Shown: piece after piece, positions 54,895-64,000 of the stretch | Numbering within the stretch: position 1 is the first letter of the stretch | How the letters are laid out: each line of letters opens with the position of its first letter | Assembly (NCBI RefSeq): GCF_011386835.1 | Contig: NC_088800.1 | Span: 2,356,001 to 2,420,000 of the forward strand | Reading direction: 5' to 3' | Source of the DNA: Chrysemys picta bellii | Taxonomy: Eukaryota > Chordata > Testudines > Emydidae | Length of the DNA: 64,000 bases | The notes under the pieces: model-generated | Told to the model about the DNA's origin: nothing | The model's input: the letters and a program-made list of their open reading frames with translations, nothing else | The model's database searches: none | Translations under genes and position numbers: made by a program

Positions 54895-55018
54895 TAGGGT
54901 GACCAGACAGAAAGTGTGAAAAATCGGGACAGGGGGTGGGGGGTAATAGGAGCCTATATAAGAAAAATGCCCAAATATCGGGACTGTCCCTATAAAATCA
55001 GGACATCTGGTTGCTCTA
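54895..55018. mobile_element. 'agggtgaccaga' MITE, 124 bp
   Basis: Inverted ends TAGGGTGACCAGACAG and, reversed, TAGAGCAACCAGATGT, with internal 'aaaatcgggac' / 'aaaatcaggac'. About 390 bp upstream of the tRNA. Confidence 0.65.
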
Positions 55019-55405
55019 GTGCTGAGAGATGAGCGGGGCCGTTCTCCGGAACCCACCCCGTGGGAATGGCGCTCTCCGGGCCAGGCAGCGCCCTGCAGCA
55101 GCCCTTGGCCCCCGCCCGGGGAGAGCTGCCGGCCTGGCCCAGCCAGTCACTGCGCCGCACGGAGGCTTGCAGCCAGCCACGGGAGGGCACTGGCATTGCA
55201 GCCATTGCAGCGGGAGACGCAGGGCAGCAAAAGGCAACACGTTCCTGGTGTAGAAATGTGCGGACCTGGCGTTATGTAACAGCCTAAAGCGCCTGCCCTG
55301 CCTTCCCCAAATCCGCCTGGGGCAGTAGCGCAGGACACGGCCCACGGGGCGCAGCTCAGACCGAGACAGTGTGAATGGGAGAAAAGAGCAAACAGGCTCT
55401 ATAGC

Positions 55406-55478
55406 GCCCGGCTAGCTCAGTCGGTAGAGCATGGGACTCTTAATCCCAGGGTCGTGGGTTCGAGCCCCACGTTGGGCG
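55406..55478 (+). tRNA. tRNA-Lys-CTT: tRNA-Lys (anticodon CTT)
   Basis: Complete 73-nt cloverleaf. The acceptor stem is GCCCGGC (55406-55412) pairing with GTTGGGC (55471-55477), with two G-T pairs and discriminator G at 55478. The D arm is GCTC/GAGC. The anticodon stem is TGGGA/TCCCA with loop CTCTTAA, placing anticodon CTT at 55439-55441. The T arm is GTGGG/CCCAC around TTCGAGC. A box (TAGCTCAGTCGG) and B box (GGTTCGAGCC) are canonical, there is no intron, and a Pol III terminator follows. It decodes AAG lysine codons. It lies about 570 bp upstream of the MORF4L1 start in the same CpG island; I recall a human tRNA-Lys(CTT) beside MORF4L1 on 15q25, which would make this a conserved neighbour. 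Confidence 0.97.
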
Positions 55479-55483
55479 CGAGC

Positions 55484-55492
55484 TTTTCTTTT
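55484..55492 (+). terminator. Pol III terminator of tRNA-Lys
   Basis: Two T4 runs (55484-55487 and 55489-55492), starting 6 bases after the tRNA's 3' end. This is the normal Pol III stop signal. Confidence 0.85.
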
Positions 55493-55854
55493 CCTCTCAC
55501 CCGCGACCCGATTAACTACAACCCGCGCGGGTTCAAGGCCTGGGCTCGGCCCGGCTCCGGCTCCGGCTCGCGGTGCTCGCGCGGAACACGGACCGTGCAA
55601 GGCAGGCGCTGTTGTGAACACTGGTGCAGCCGGGCGAAGCCCCCCCCGCGCACCGGGCGCACGAGCAGCGGGCGGGGGCCCAGCCGGGCGCTGCAAGCCA
55701 GGAGCCGGAGCCGGGCCAGCCCCATGCGCACCTCCCTGGAGCAGGGCAGGCCAGACAGCCCCGGCCGGGGGCGACGGGCTCTCCCGCCCGGGGAGGCGCT
55801 GGCTGTGCAAGGCCAGCGATGCCCGCCCGTGGCGCGGGGCTCAGCCCGCCCAGG

Positions 55855-55874
55855 ACTACAAATCCCAGCATGCC
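55855..55874 (+). promoter_or_regulatory. ZNF143/Staf binding motif in MORF4L1 promoter
   Basis: ACTACAAATCCCAGCATGCC is an almost exact match to the long ZNF143 motif, ACTACA-NNTCCCA-N-NATGC type, about 105 bp upstream of the MORF4L1 ATG. Such motifs mark housekeeping CpG promoters and some Pol III genes. Confidence 0.75.
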
Positions 55875-55885
55875 GAGCGCGGCGG

Positions 55886-55897
55886 CGCGCATGCGCG
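55886..55897. promoter_or_regulatory. NRF-1 site in MORF4L1 promoter
   Basis: CGCGCATGCGCG is a perfect palindromic NRF-1 consensus, 12 bases after the ZNF143 motif and about 80 bp upstream of the start codon. Confidence 0.75.
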
Positions 55898-55977
55898 GGG
55901 CTGGCCGTTATAATGCGGCGGAGCGGGCGAGGCCCCGCTGGGAGGGGCGGGGTGGGAGGAGGGAGAGTCACTTATAA

Positions 55978-56017
55978 ATGGCGCCCAAGCAGGACCCCAA
56001 GCCCAAATTCCAGGAGG
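55978..56017 (+). CDS. MORF4L1: MORF4L1 (MRG15) coding exon 1
   Basis: MORF4L1/MRG15 is a nuclear chromodomain protein that reads H3K36 methylation and serves NuA4/TIP60 acetyltransferase, Sin3 deacetylase and PALB2 complexes (family knowledge). Exon 1 encodes MAPKQDPKPKFQE plus the first base of a Gly codon, identical to the remembered vertebrate N-terminus, and ends at the GG|GTGAGT donor (phase 1). It joins in frame to the exon at 61524. TATAAA directly abuts the ATG (55973-55978 region) and so lies in the 5' UTR rather than acting as a core promoter for this start. Only residues 1-29 lie in the window; the rest of the chromodomain and the MRG domain are downstream. Confidence 0.96.
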
Positions 56018-56119
56018 GTGAGTGCAGGGCGGGGTGCAGGCCCAGGGCGGGGGGGAGAGACCCGGAGAGCTGTGTGCAGCGGGAGGTGGGGGGCGGGTAG
56101 CGGTGATGAGGGGCTGGGA

Positions 56120-56600
56120 AGGCCCCAGGGGCTGGCGGGTGCAGGGGGAGGCTGCCTGGCTGGGCTGGGGGGTGCAGTGGGGGAGGCTGGCTGGTCTGTG
56201 GGTGTAGGGGGAGGATGGATGAGCTAGTGGGTGTGGGGAGAGGCTGGGTGGGTTGGGGGGTGCAGTGGGGGAGGGGGGGCTGGCTGGGCTGGGGGTGATG
56301 GGTGGGGCTGGCTGGGCTAGGGGGTGCAGTGGGGAGGGGGAGGCTGGCTGGGTTGGGGGGTGCAGTGGGGGAGGGGAGGCTGGCTGGGCTGGGGGTGATG
56401 GGTGGGGCTGGCTGGGCTAGGGGGTGCAGTGGGGAGGGGGAAGCTGGTGGGGTTGTGGGTGTAGGGGGAGGCTGGCTGGGTTGGGGGAGGCTGGATGAGC
56501 TTGTGGGGGGAGGCTGGCTGGGTTGGGGGGTGCAGTGGGGAAGGCTGGCAGGTGTGGGGGGAGGCTGGCTGGGCTGGGGGTGCAGGGGTGTGTGGCTGGT
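56120..56600. repeat. MORF4L1: G-rich minisatellite in MORF4L1 intron 1
   Basis: Roughly a dozen or more imperfect units built on 'gaggctggctgggttggggg' and 'gtgcagtgggg'. Strongly G-biased on the transcribed-RNA strand with many GGG/GGGG runs. Confidence 0.9.
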
Positions 56601-57582
56601 GGGGATCCTGCAGCCAATCCATGCTGTAGTATTGTACAGAGCTCTGGGTGTCTGAACTGGGGAAGGCCCTTTTTAATCTCCTGGCTGCTGTTTATTTCTC
56701 CAACGTGCGGGGAGGGGGGACCTAAAAGGAAATGATGGTTCTCTTTAAAAAACAAACCAAACCCATCAACCAACTGCTGCAGTTGTTGTAGGGGAGGCCA
56801 CTCTCTCTCTCTGCTTTGTGCCGCTTGTATGCACTTTGTATCTGAGACTACTGATTTGTGGACTGTGGGGCTGAAATACAGCCTCCAAGGCCAGTTATGA
56901 CCCAAGGAGATGACACATCCCGGCAGGTGATAATGACTCTGAGTGGCCTTGCAGCATGGATCAAGGTGGATGGTTTCCTGCTGGAAGCAGTCTCCTCCCG
57001 AAGGGTAGTTGCAGTATGTGTACTCCATTTTACAGAGAGCTTGCCACTCCTTAGCAATCCTTCAATGAGGCCTTTAGCTATGCAGGATTTGGGCTCCATC
57101 ACATAATGGTACCTGAGGGCACAGAGGACCTTGAGGATGTTAAAGCTCCCTGGAGCAGAGAAAGGGTTAGGAAATGACTGTTTGGTTTTTTTCATACTTC
57201 TCAACGCTCTCAGCTCACGTGTGAGACTCTGGAGTTTTTCCTTTACTCAAAATATGCTTGATTTTTGTTTTTCTCATAGGTGTGTATCAAAGCACTCCCA
57301 TGGACATCGGTGGGCATTTAAGCCATTGAAAGATTTTTTTTTTAGTAGGACTGTCAAGATTTTCCCTTCTTGAGGTTGAGAAGTATGTTTACTTTGTTAC
57401 TTAAAATATCTTTATAAAATAGCCCAATTAGGGATCTTGAATCTTGCCTTATGACGTAGTCTTTATAAGTATGGCTTAAGGCTATTGTAAAATACCGTAT
57501 GCTGATTACTGTAACACTGCTATAGCTATGGTGGTTTCTGTTCATAACAGAGCCCCTGTTTTTTGAGGCATTTAATGTTTTA

Positions 57583-57970
57583 GGGCATGTCTACACTACA
57601 AAATTAAATTGACATAACTTACATCGGCGTGCAGTTGCTGCAGTAATTACATCGCTTGTGCATATCTACACTTTGCTCTTTCTGTCAGTGGTGCGCGTCC
57701 TCACCAGGAGCGCTTGTACTGATTGTACTGTCAGTGTGGGGGATTGTGTGATGGCTTCTGAAAGCCAGTAACAGTCGATATAAACAACACAGTGTCTATA
57801 CAGACACTGCATTGACTTAACTACATCAACATTGGCTCTGTGCCTCTCATGGAGGTGGAGTTAAGTAGGCGTAGCAGGGCAGTTATGTTGTTGGGAGCGA
57901 AATTTTAGTGTAGACGCTTATATAGTTAGGTCAACTTAAGTCCGCTTATCTCTGTAGCGTAGACCAGGCC
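57583..57970. mobile_element. Harbinger-like MITE with TTA duplication (388 bp)
   Basis: Ends GGGCATGTCTACACTAC and, reversed, GGCCTGGTCTACGCTAC; flanked by TTA at 57580-57582 and 57971-57973. Ends resemble the element at 22435. Confidence 0.7.
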
Positions 57971-58242
57971 TTAATTCTCATCAGGCTGAAACATGACATA
58001 CACATTTCCATGAAAGATTCAACTTACTCCATAAAATCTGGTTTCAAAATAGGTGGTGGCTTTAGAATAGACAAATGACAACTGTTGGGGTATATTAAGC
58101 TTTGTTGGCTTCAGAGATAAATTTTGCACAGCACTGAAGTCTATCCTTAGAACTATTGCAAAAGAAACATAACCTGGCCAGTTAAGAACAGTAACTTTGG
58201 AAAAACCATAATTATACAGGCTCTGTAGTCATTTCTGTAAAA

Positions 58243-58630
58243 CAGGGTGGCCAAGCTTACTGGTCCTCCGAGCCGCATACAACAATCTTCAGAAGTTTGA
58301 GAGCCGGGGCATGCCTGCTGGGAGCCAGGGTTTGGGGTTTCAGCCCCACTCCTACTGAAGCCCCAAGCCCTGCCAGGTGCGCCCTGCAGGGCTGAAGCCC
58401 CAAGACCCCGCCTTACCACTGGACAGAAGCCCCTACCCCACTGCAAGACAGCCCTGGGCAGCGAGGCTTAGGTTACAGGACTCCTGCCCAGGGCTGAAAT
58501 CCTTGGGGTTTGGCTTTGGCCCCCCCGTGGGGCTTGGGTGGGCTCAGGCTTTGGTCCCCCCTCCTGGGGTCGTGTAGTAGTTTTGGTTGTCAGAAGGGGG
58601 TCACAGTGCAATGAAGTTTGAGAACCCCTG
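58243..58630. mobile_element. Merged hAT remnants
   Basis: Left end cagggtggccaagcttactg and right end gaagtttgagaacccctg belong to different hAT subfamilies, suggesting two overlapping insertions. GC-rich interior. Confidence 0.5.
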
Positions 58631-59439
58631 CTCTAGTTTATCTGTAGACGGAATCCTGGTGGGGATGGCGAGAGGGGAGTTCTCTTTAGCTTTTTATAAT
58701 GGATTCACTAGGATTTAAGAAAATGAAATATTTTATTGATATTTAAATGTGTAATCTGAAAGACTGGTAGGTTTTTTTAAATGCACAGATTAAGATGTAT
58801 TTGTATAGGAAAGAGAAGTATTGTAAGTCCTGATGTTGTGAATTTCTGGTGTAGTGTATAATATGCCACATTTTTATTTTAGCTTTAGAAAAGCTGACAC
58901 CAAGTGATCTTTAAGAATTTCCCCTGGTTTTAGCAGTATTTATTTATCACTTTTTAAAAAGCAGATTTATCTTGCAAAGTTGTCTTTTGCATTGTATCTT
59001 GTCCATCCTGGATCCTGATCCAGCAAGTGGCATTTTATTGAAACCTCGTTGAAGTCAATGGAAAGACTTCACTTAGAGTTGGATCAGGTTGTTAATGTAT
59101 ATGTTAGAATCCCATGGACTACATGAGACCTTCCACATGTGAAATTAATGCAGCATTAAACATTTAATAAACCTGTTAATCCTGCAAGGTGTGTGGAGTT
59201 TTTTGTTTTGGCTTATCTGGAGCCCAATGGAAGCCAAGATTGTGCCTTGTGGGCAGAAGAACTTGCAGGCTCTGGACAGCAGCATGGACTGACCAGCTCT
59301 AGCTTGGAAACTAGGAGCAGCATTACTAAGCAACAAAACCACTTGGCATAGTTTGGCATCCAAGAATGTTGACCAAGCATGCCTGGCTCTCTCTTGAGAG
59401 CCATTTTGGCCAAAAAAAAGGCTCCATTCAAAAATGTCT

Positions 59440-59465
59440 GATTTTTTTTTTTTTTTTTTTTTTTG
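59440..59465. repeat. Poly-T run
   Basis: About 26 T residues, without an identifiable SINE body next to it. Confidence 0.85.
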
Positions 59466-61523
59466 GTTTTAGGAGAGCTGAATAAATAAAGGAGGTGTCT
59501 CACTGTAGTGCGCCTTGTTGTGTCTATATACTGTAGAGAGATGATTTGGAATTATTTTGATCTAAGCTAGTGTTGGGGAAGGCTATGGTAAATTTCTTTC
59601 TAATGTGTTTTCTTTGAGTGTGACCTGTGGTTGTGGGGGAGGAGGTTTGTCAAACTTTCTGATTTCTCAGTACTGGGTGTCTTGCAGAAATAGTGCTACA
59701 GAATGTTCTTGGTCTGTATTTATGTAAAGAGCCTAACTCCTCTTAAACATAGGCAAAATGTTCATTTTTAAGAACAAGTAAACGAGGCTTGTTTTCCAGC
59801 AGTGTTAAACAGTGCAAAATAGAGGTGAAATAGTGTAGTTATAATTTTTAAATAGCTATTCTACATGCTGAGTAACTGGTTTTAAGATTAAATATTTATA
59901 ATGGAAAACACATTTTAATAAAAATATACAAGAGACTTCAAAGTGGGTACTTCCTCTGTGCAAAATATTTTTTAAGCTGGTGTCTGGTGTCAAACCAGTC
60001 TTGGCAAGCCACTTTCATACAGATTTTTTTTCTTAACGTAACTCTGTAAAGAAACTGTTTTATCTTGAATTTGCTTTCTTGTAAGTGTGTCTTTTTTCTG
60101 ACCCACTGTGGGCATGAAATCCCGCTGATTAGTATTTACAGTGAACTCTACAAATCTCTCTTATCCTACTGCTGTATCGAATCTGGTAATAAAGTATTAA
60201 TTGGAAAAGTGGTTTAGTAAATTGATCATTAAATATTTGGTGCAGTTAAAGGTTTATTAAAACCAGCTTACTCTAGGCATAAAGGAATGGCAAACAAAGC
60301 TAGAAATGGCCTTCTTGAAAAAGGAAGGGAATGTAGGGTACTCAGTAGTGGACTGTAACCCAGTAAGTTATTGATACAGCTTAATTATTTTGGTATGCAG
60401 AACCGGTCACCAGTGTAAAGGGTGTGACCTTTATTATAAGGGAGTACTGTACAGGAGGAAACATCTGCCCTCTGAGAGCTTATGTTAGATAAATTAGACT
60501 TCCACTTTATAAACAACTGCACAATGTGGATCTTATAGCAGCTGAAATCCTGATTGTCAAACAATCTGTTCAAAAGTGAAACAGCCTCTTCCCCCTGCAA
60601 TGCCCTCATTCAGCTGTACTTTTTTTGCTCCTTTGGGGAGGGGAAGAACCTGATGTCATTATATCTGGTTTTCTTTAGTTTGTTTTTGCAATAGAAATGT
60701 CAGGTCCTGAGTTTCCTCCAGGAAAAGGAACACTCTTTTATTTAAATATTAGGCTTCTGTTGCACCATAATTTTAAAATGAGACGTAGGTTGGCTGGCTT
60801 GATAGATAAGAGAGCATCATGTTCCCTTTCTCAAAACAAAATGAAACTGAGCCCTCTAAAAGAATCTAAGTCTGTTGCAACAAGACTGACCTGTTTCTGC
60901 TGTGCTATTTACTGCTTGTACATTCAGGTTGAAATTCAGTCCACTCCTGTAAAGCCAGAGTATTAGCGCTCTATCCAGTTAGAAGGCAGAGAGGCTAGAC
61001 AGGTAGAATCCAGCCCAGAACCAGGGTATAGGGCTGCTGGACCACTCCCTCAAAGCTGGTGCCCCAGGCTGTGGGCTGGAATAGAGAGCAGGTTCTGTGC
61101 CGTTTGCATCCATTCTGTATCTGCATCAACAGCTGTCGGGGCAGCCCAGCCCATACAGCGTGGCCTTCAGTGCCAGCCCGTGCAGAGGTTGTGCAGAAGT
61201 CCTTCTTGCAGAGCACAGGGGATATGCAGGCACCCGCTGCTCAGCAGGCAACCCCTTTGCACATCCCCAATGTGGGGCTTAAATGGTGCAGAGAGCCTTG
61301 AGCTAACCCTCCACTCATCTTCTATTTTATAAGCAGGTGCTTTTTGAAGTGATTGCTTTCTAGCCTGACAGTGTGTAGGTAATATGCTGCCACTGGACAG
61401 TCTCCTAGCACAGCACTCTTAGTGGCGTTTAGTTTCCTGTGTTCTTTTGTAAAATGCATGTCTTCGTATGCAGTATTGTTTGTCAATATGACTAATCAGA
61501 TGGCTATTTGCAAACTTTTCCAG

Positions 61524-61570
61524 GTGAACGAGTGCTGTGTTTTCATGGACCTCTCCTTTATGAAGCAAAG
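61524..61570 (+). CDS. MORF4L1: MORF4L1 (MRG15) coding exon 2
   Basis: 47 nt between a tttccag acceptor and a GTATGT donor. With the base carried from exon 1 it encodes GERVLCFHGPLLYEAK (residues 14-29), the first strands of the chromo barrel domain, and leaves phase 0. It matches the remembered vertebrate protein exactly. The next exon is not visible up to 64000. Confidence 0.96.
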
Positions 61571-64000
61571 GTATGTCTGGGTTCTCATTTTTGCAGATGA
61601 CAGCAAAAAATAACATTTACATAATGAACACGTTAATTGAACGGATTAAAGTAGCCTATTGGCTAAGTACTAGATTGGATTGAGTCAAGAATTCAAGCAA
61701 AACTGAGGAGAGAATCGAAGAAAAGAAAATACTATCCAATTACTTTGCTTTTTGTAAGAAACCTGCAGTTTTACAAACTGTGAAGCACATACATTTGTTG
61801 CATATTGATATTTAGATGAAAAACTTGTAAGATAAAGGTGTAATGGTAGTAAGTGGGAATTTGAAGCAGTATGACTGACACGGTCAGTGGACCTAGGCAT
61901 GTGTGTAAAAACGTGAAAAGATTTCACCAAATGTGAAATGGAATATACATCATGTAGACTCCTACTAGAATTCTGCTATTTCTAAATATGCTCTCGGATT
62001 CTAAGGAGCGTGTGTATGTATTAATATATTAGAAAATAACAAATTGAAAATTGGGTTGGCTTCCAGTTTGGCCTCCCGTTCATCATGAATATCATCTTTT
62101 AATACTTTAATCTATCAGTTGTTAGATACAACACTGAATTGTCTTAGGTCACTGAAGCCCCCTCTGTGCACTTACCATGTTTCTAGTAAGATCAATTTCT
62201 AAGAGAAATTTTCTAGGCTCTAAGGTTGCTTGTAAATCTGTGGAGGTGGGGTCAAAATGATACCTAATTGCTCCAAGGGAGAATGAATTAAAAAGCTCTG
62301 TCTTGTACTAGGACAAAATGAGGTGTGGTGGGAGAGGTTTAAAAGGATATTCTAAGGCAGATCAGGACTACAATGTGGTTTACGCAGTGAGATTACTCCT
62401 ATTCCAAATGTTTTCTACCCTCTTTTTTTTTTATGGGTAGATGTGGGTGAGGAGCCAGTTCTCCTCAATACGTACCAGTCAAAACCCAGTTTATACTACT
62501 GCTGTTGAATTAAATCCTAGGTGACTTATGTTCATACTACTCCTATTTTTAAAATGTTATGTGGTTGTTAGAGAACAGTGCTGATCCTGCTGAAGATGGG
62601 GCTAGAGAAAGGGAGGCTTGTCATTGTCATTCTGTCTTACCTATTCTGTTCAGATAGGTTCAGGATTTGGTTTACAGAGACCTCAGCCTGCTTAGTACCA
62701 TGACGCAAACACCATTTAAAATCCTTTTAATCTTTTATTGAAGATATAGAAAAAGAAGGAAAAATAATGTAAAGCATTTGAATTATAAAGCCTTAAATAA
62801 GGCTTTCATTTGAACATCCCTTGCTCCTTTTCCCTTTAGAAAGAAAAATGCTCTTGTTTGACAGTCCTAGATGGAGTTAAAGATGCTAATAACTGTCCTT
62901 TTGGGGGGGGGGAAAGAGAAGACATTAGTTGAGATGGTAGTTGTTTAAAGTCTGATTCTGCTTCCTAGAACACACAAGAGAAGAGAGAGAGAAAATGCAG
63001 TTTCAGTCTCTGGTGCCTGATGTCACTTGCAACCTCACTGTTGGCAAAACAGTCAGAATACGTGGTTTTATCAGCCACTCTTGAGACCTGGCGGATTTTT
63101 ACCCTCATGGGCTGGTTAGGGCTGCATTTACTGTCTTTTCGGTCACAGGCTCACAGTAATGTTGCAAAAAATGCAGTCTTTGCTGGCTAACCAGACTCTT
63201 ATTGAACAGAAGGTAAAAGAAGAGGGATCGGAAAGAGAAGGAATAAAGTGGGAAAGAAGAACATGGAGGGGGAGGAGGGTGGAGGAAGAGATGAAGTCTG
63301 ACACATTAGATGGTGGTTGAGATTCACCTGGAGCCTGTGGAGGTGGCAATGTCACCTGGATCCCTCTCTTGGCCTGGGCTGGTCAGGTGCCATCAGGATG
63401 CTAAATGCCCAACAATGGCACAGTGGATTCCAGGGTCCCAGGAGCCTGTGGGAGTAACAGCTATTATGGTAATGCTCGCTCCTTCCCTTCTTTCAGTCAG
63501 CAGTTGTTGCACTCGTCCTCAAATTATCCCCAAACCTCTGGGGGTTTTAAGGGCCCCACAGATAGTGATGGGTGGAATAACTCATCCCTTTGTTGTTTTG
63601 TCCCCCAGCAGGTCTAATTTCAGACACCAATTTTAGGTCCCACACTTTTCTGGTTTACCAGTCATGAGCTTAACACAGTCCTGGAGTTAGATCAGGAGGC
63701 TGCTTTGATTGGACTAATTCAGTCTGTCTCCCTTTTGCACCTTTTCCCATCAACATTTATCGTTCTATGTGACTGGAACACTTTGTAAACATTTATCCAC
63801 TTTCCCACAATTGAGCTCACAATTAGGGTGAATTTCTAAGCCCAGTTATTACAGCAGGTTCAACTGTTTGCAATGCCATGGTAGCTTAGCGCTAGTGTGG
63901 CATGGCTTTACAGACTCTTTCTGTTGACCTTAATGAGAGTTGAGGCACCTATCACTCTGTGGGAGGCATTAGCATGTCACGAGATTGTGTCCTAATGCTG
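61571..64000 (+). other. MORF4L1: MORF4L1 intron 2 (partial)
   Basis: Runs to the window end. I looked for the exon that should continue the chromodomain and did not find it. No repeat family is recognised. Confidence 0.65.

Larger units (their letters stand above)
50820..55405. other. Intergenic region between the RXFP-like gene and tRNA-Lys
   Basis: Holds the probable 3' UTR, a MIR-type tail (51790-51905), a CR1 3' end (52313-52845), two 'agggtgaccaga' MITEs, Penelope-like copies (53508-53705 and 54104-54201) and the CpG island leading to MORF4L1. No other gene seen. Confidence 0.7.
55030..56050. promoter_or_regulatory. CpG island shared by tRNA-Lys and MORF4L1
   Basis: About 1 kb of CpG-dense DNA includes the tRNA, the ZNF143 and NRF-1 motifs and the first MORF4L1 exon. 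This fits a broad housekeeping promoter. Confidence 0.7.
56018..61523 (+). other. MORF4L1: MORF4L1 intron 1
   Basis: 5.5 kb. It starts with a G-rich minisatellite (56120-56600), then a Harbinger-like MITE (57583-57970), hAT remnants (58243-58630) and a T run near 59440-59465. The remainder (58.7-61.5 kb) shows no gene or RNA that I recognise. Confidence 0.75.

Noticed and set aside
55454..56227. 257-codon frame after the tRNA
   Set aside because: CpG-island frame overlapping the MORF4L1 promoter; no protein similarity.

Overview
This 64 kb window is nuclear DNA from a vertebrate, most likely a cryptodiran turtle. Its genes have spliced vertebrate exons, and the DNA between them is packed with CR1 LINE 3' ends, a tRNA-headed SINE with a CR1-like tail (the tortoise/Cry I type), palindromic hAT, Harbinger-like and mariner-like MITEs, Penelope-like tails and ERV-type LTRs. 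The species cannot be fixed from the sequence alone.

Layout. (1) 1-38.4 kb, minus strand: the 5' half of ADAMTS7, a secreted metalloprotease. Ten consecutive coding exons join in frame, with consensus splice sites and matching phases, into 528 codons: signal peptide, prodomain, furin site, catalytic domain and the start of the disintegrin-like domain. The thrombospondin, spacer and mucin parts lie beyond base 1. The first exon sits in a CpG island at about 38-39 kb. (2) 38.5-49.5 kb: intergenic, holding a hAT MITE, MIR-like SINE, a 941-bp inverted-repeat element, a solo LTR and a GT-rich minisatellite; no convincing gene. (3) 49.77-50.82 kb, plus strand: an intact intronless class A GPCR of the relaxin-3/INSL5 receptor type (RXFP3/RXFP4-like) in a CpG island. 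(4) 50.8-55.4 kb: intergenic, with CR1, Penelope-like and small MITE copies. (5) 55.41 kb, plus: tRNA-Lys(CTT) with a Pol III terminator. (6) 55.98 kb to the window end, plus: the first two coding exons of MORF4L1 (MRG15), with a housekeeping promoter carrying ZNF143 and NRF-1 motifs.

The genes are separate units rather than an operon: an extracellular matrix protease, a peptide-hormone receptor, a tRNA and a chromatin reader. ADAMTS7 and MORF4L1 are also neighbours on human 15q25 (recalled, not checked), so the block is an old syntenic one; the receptor between them is the most unusual resident. I found no CRISPR, operon or novel multi-gene system. The best leads are the receptor paralogue, the Penelope-like insertions with inverted arms and target duplications, a CRE/TATA promoter-like cluster inside ADAMTS7 intron 6, and several multi-hairpin MITEs.
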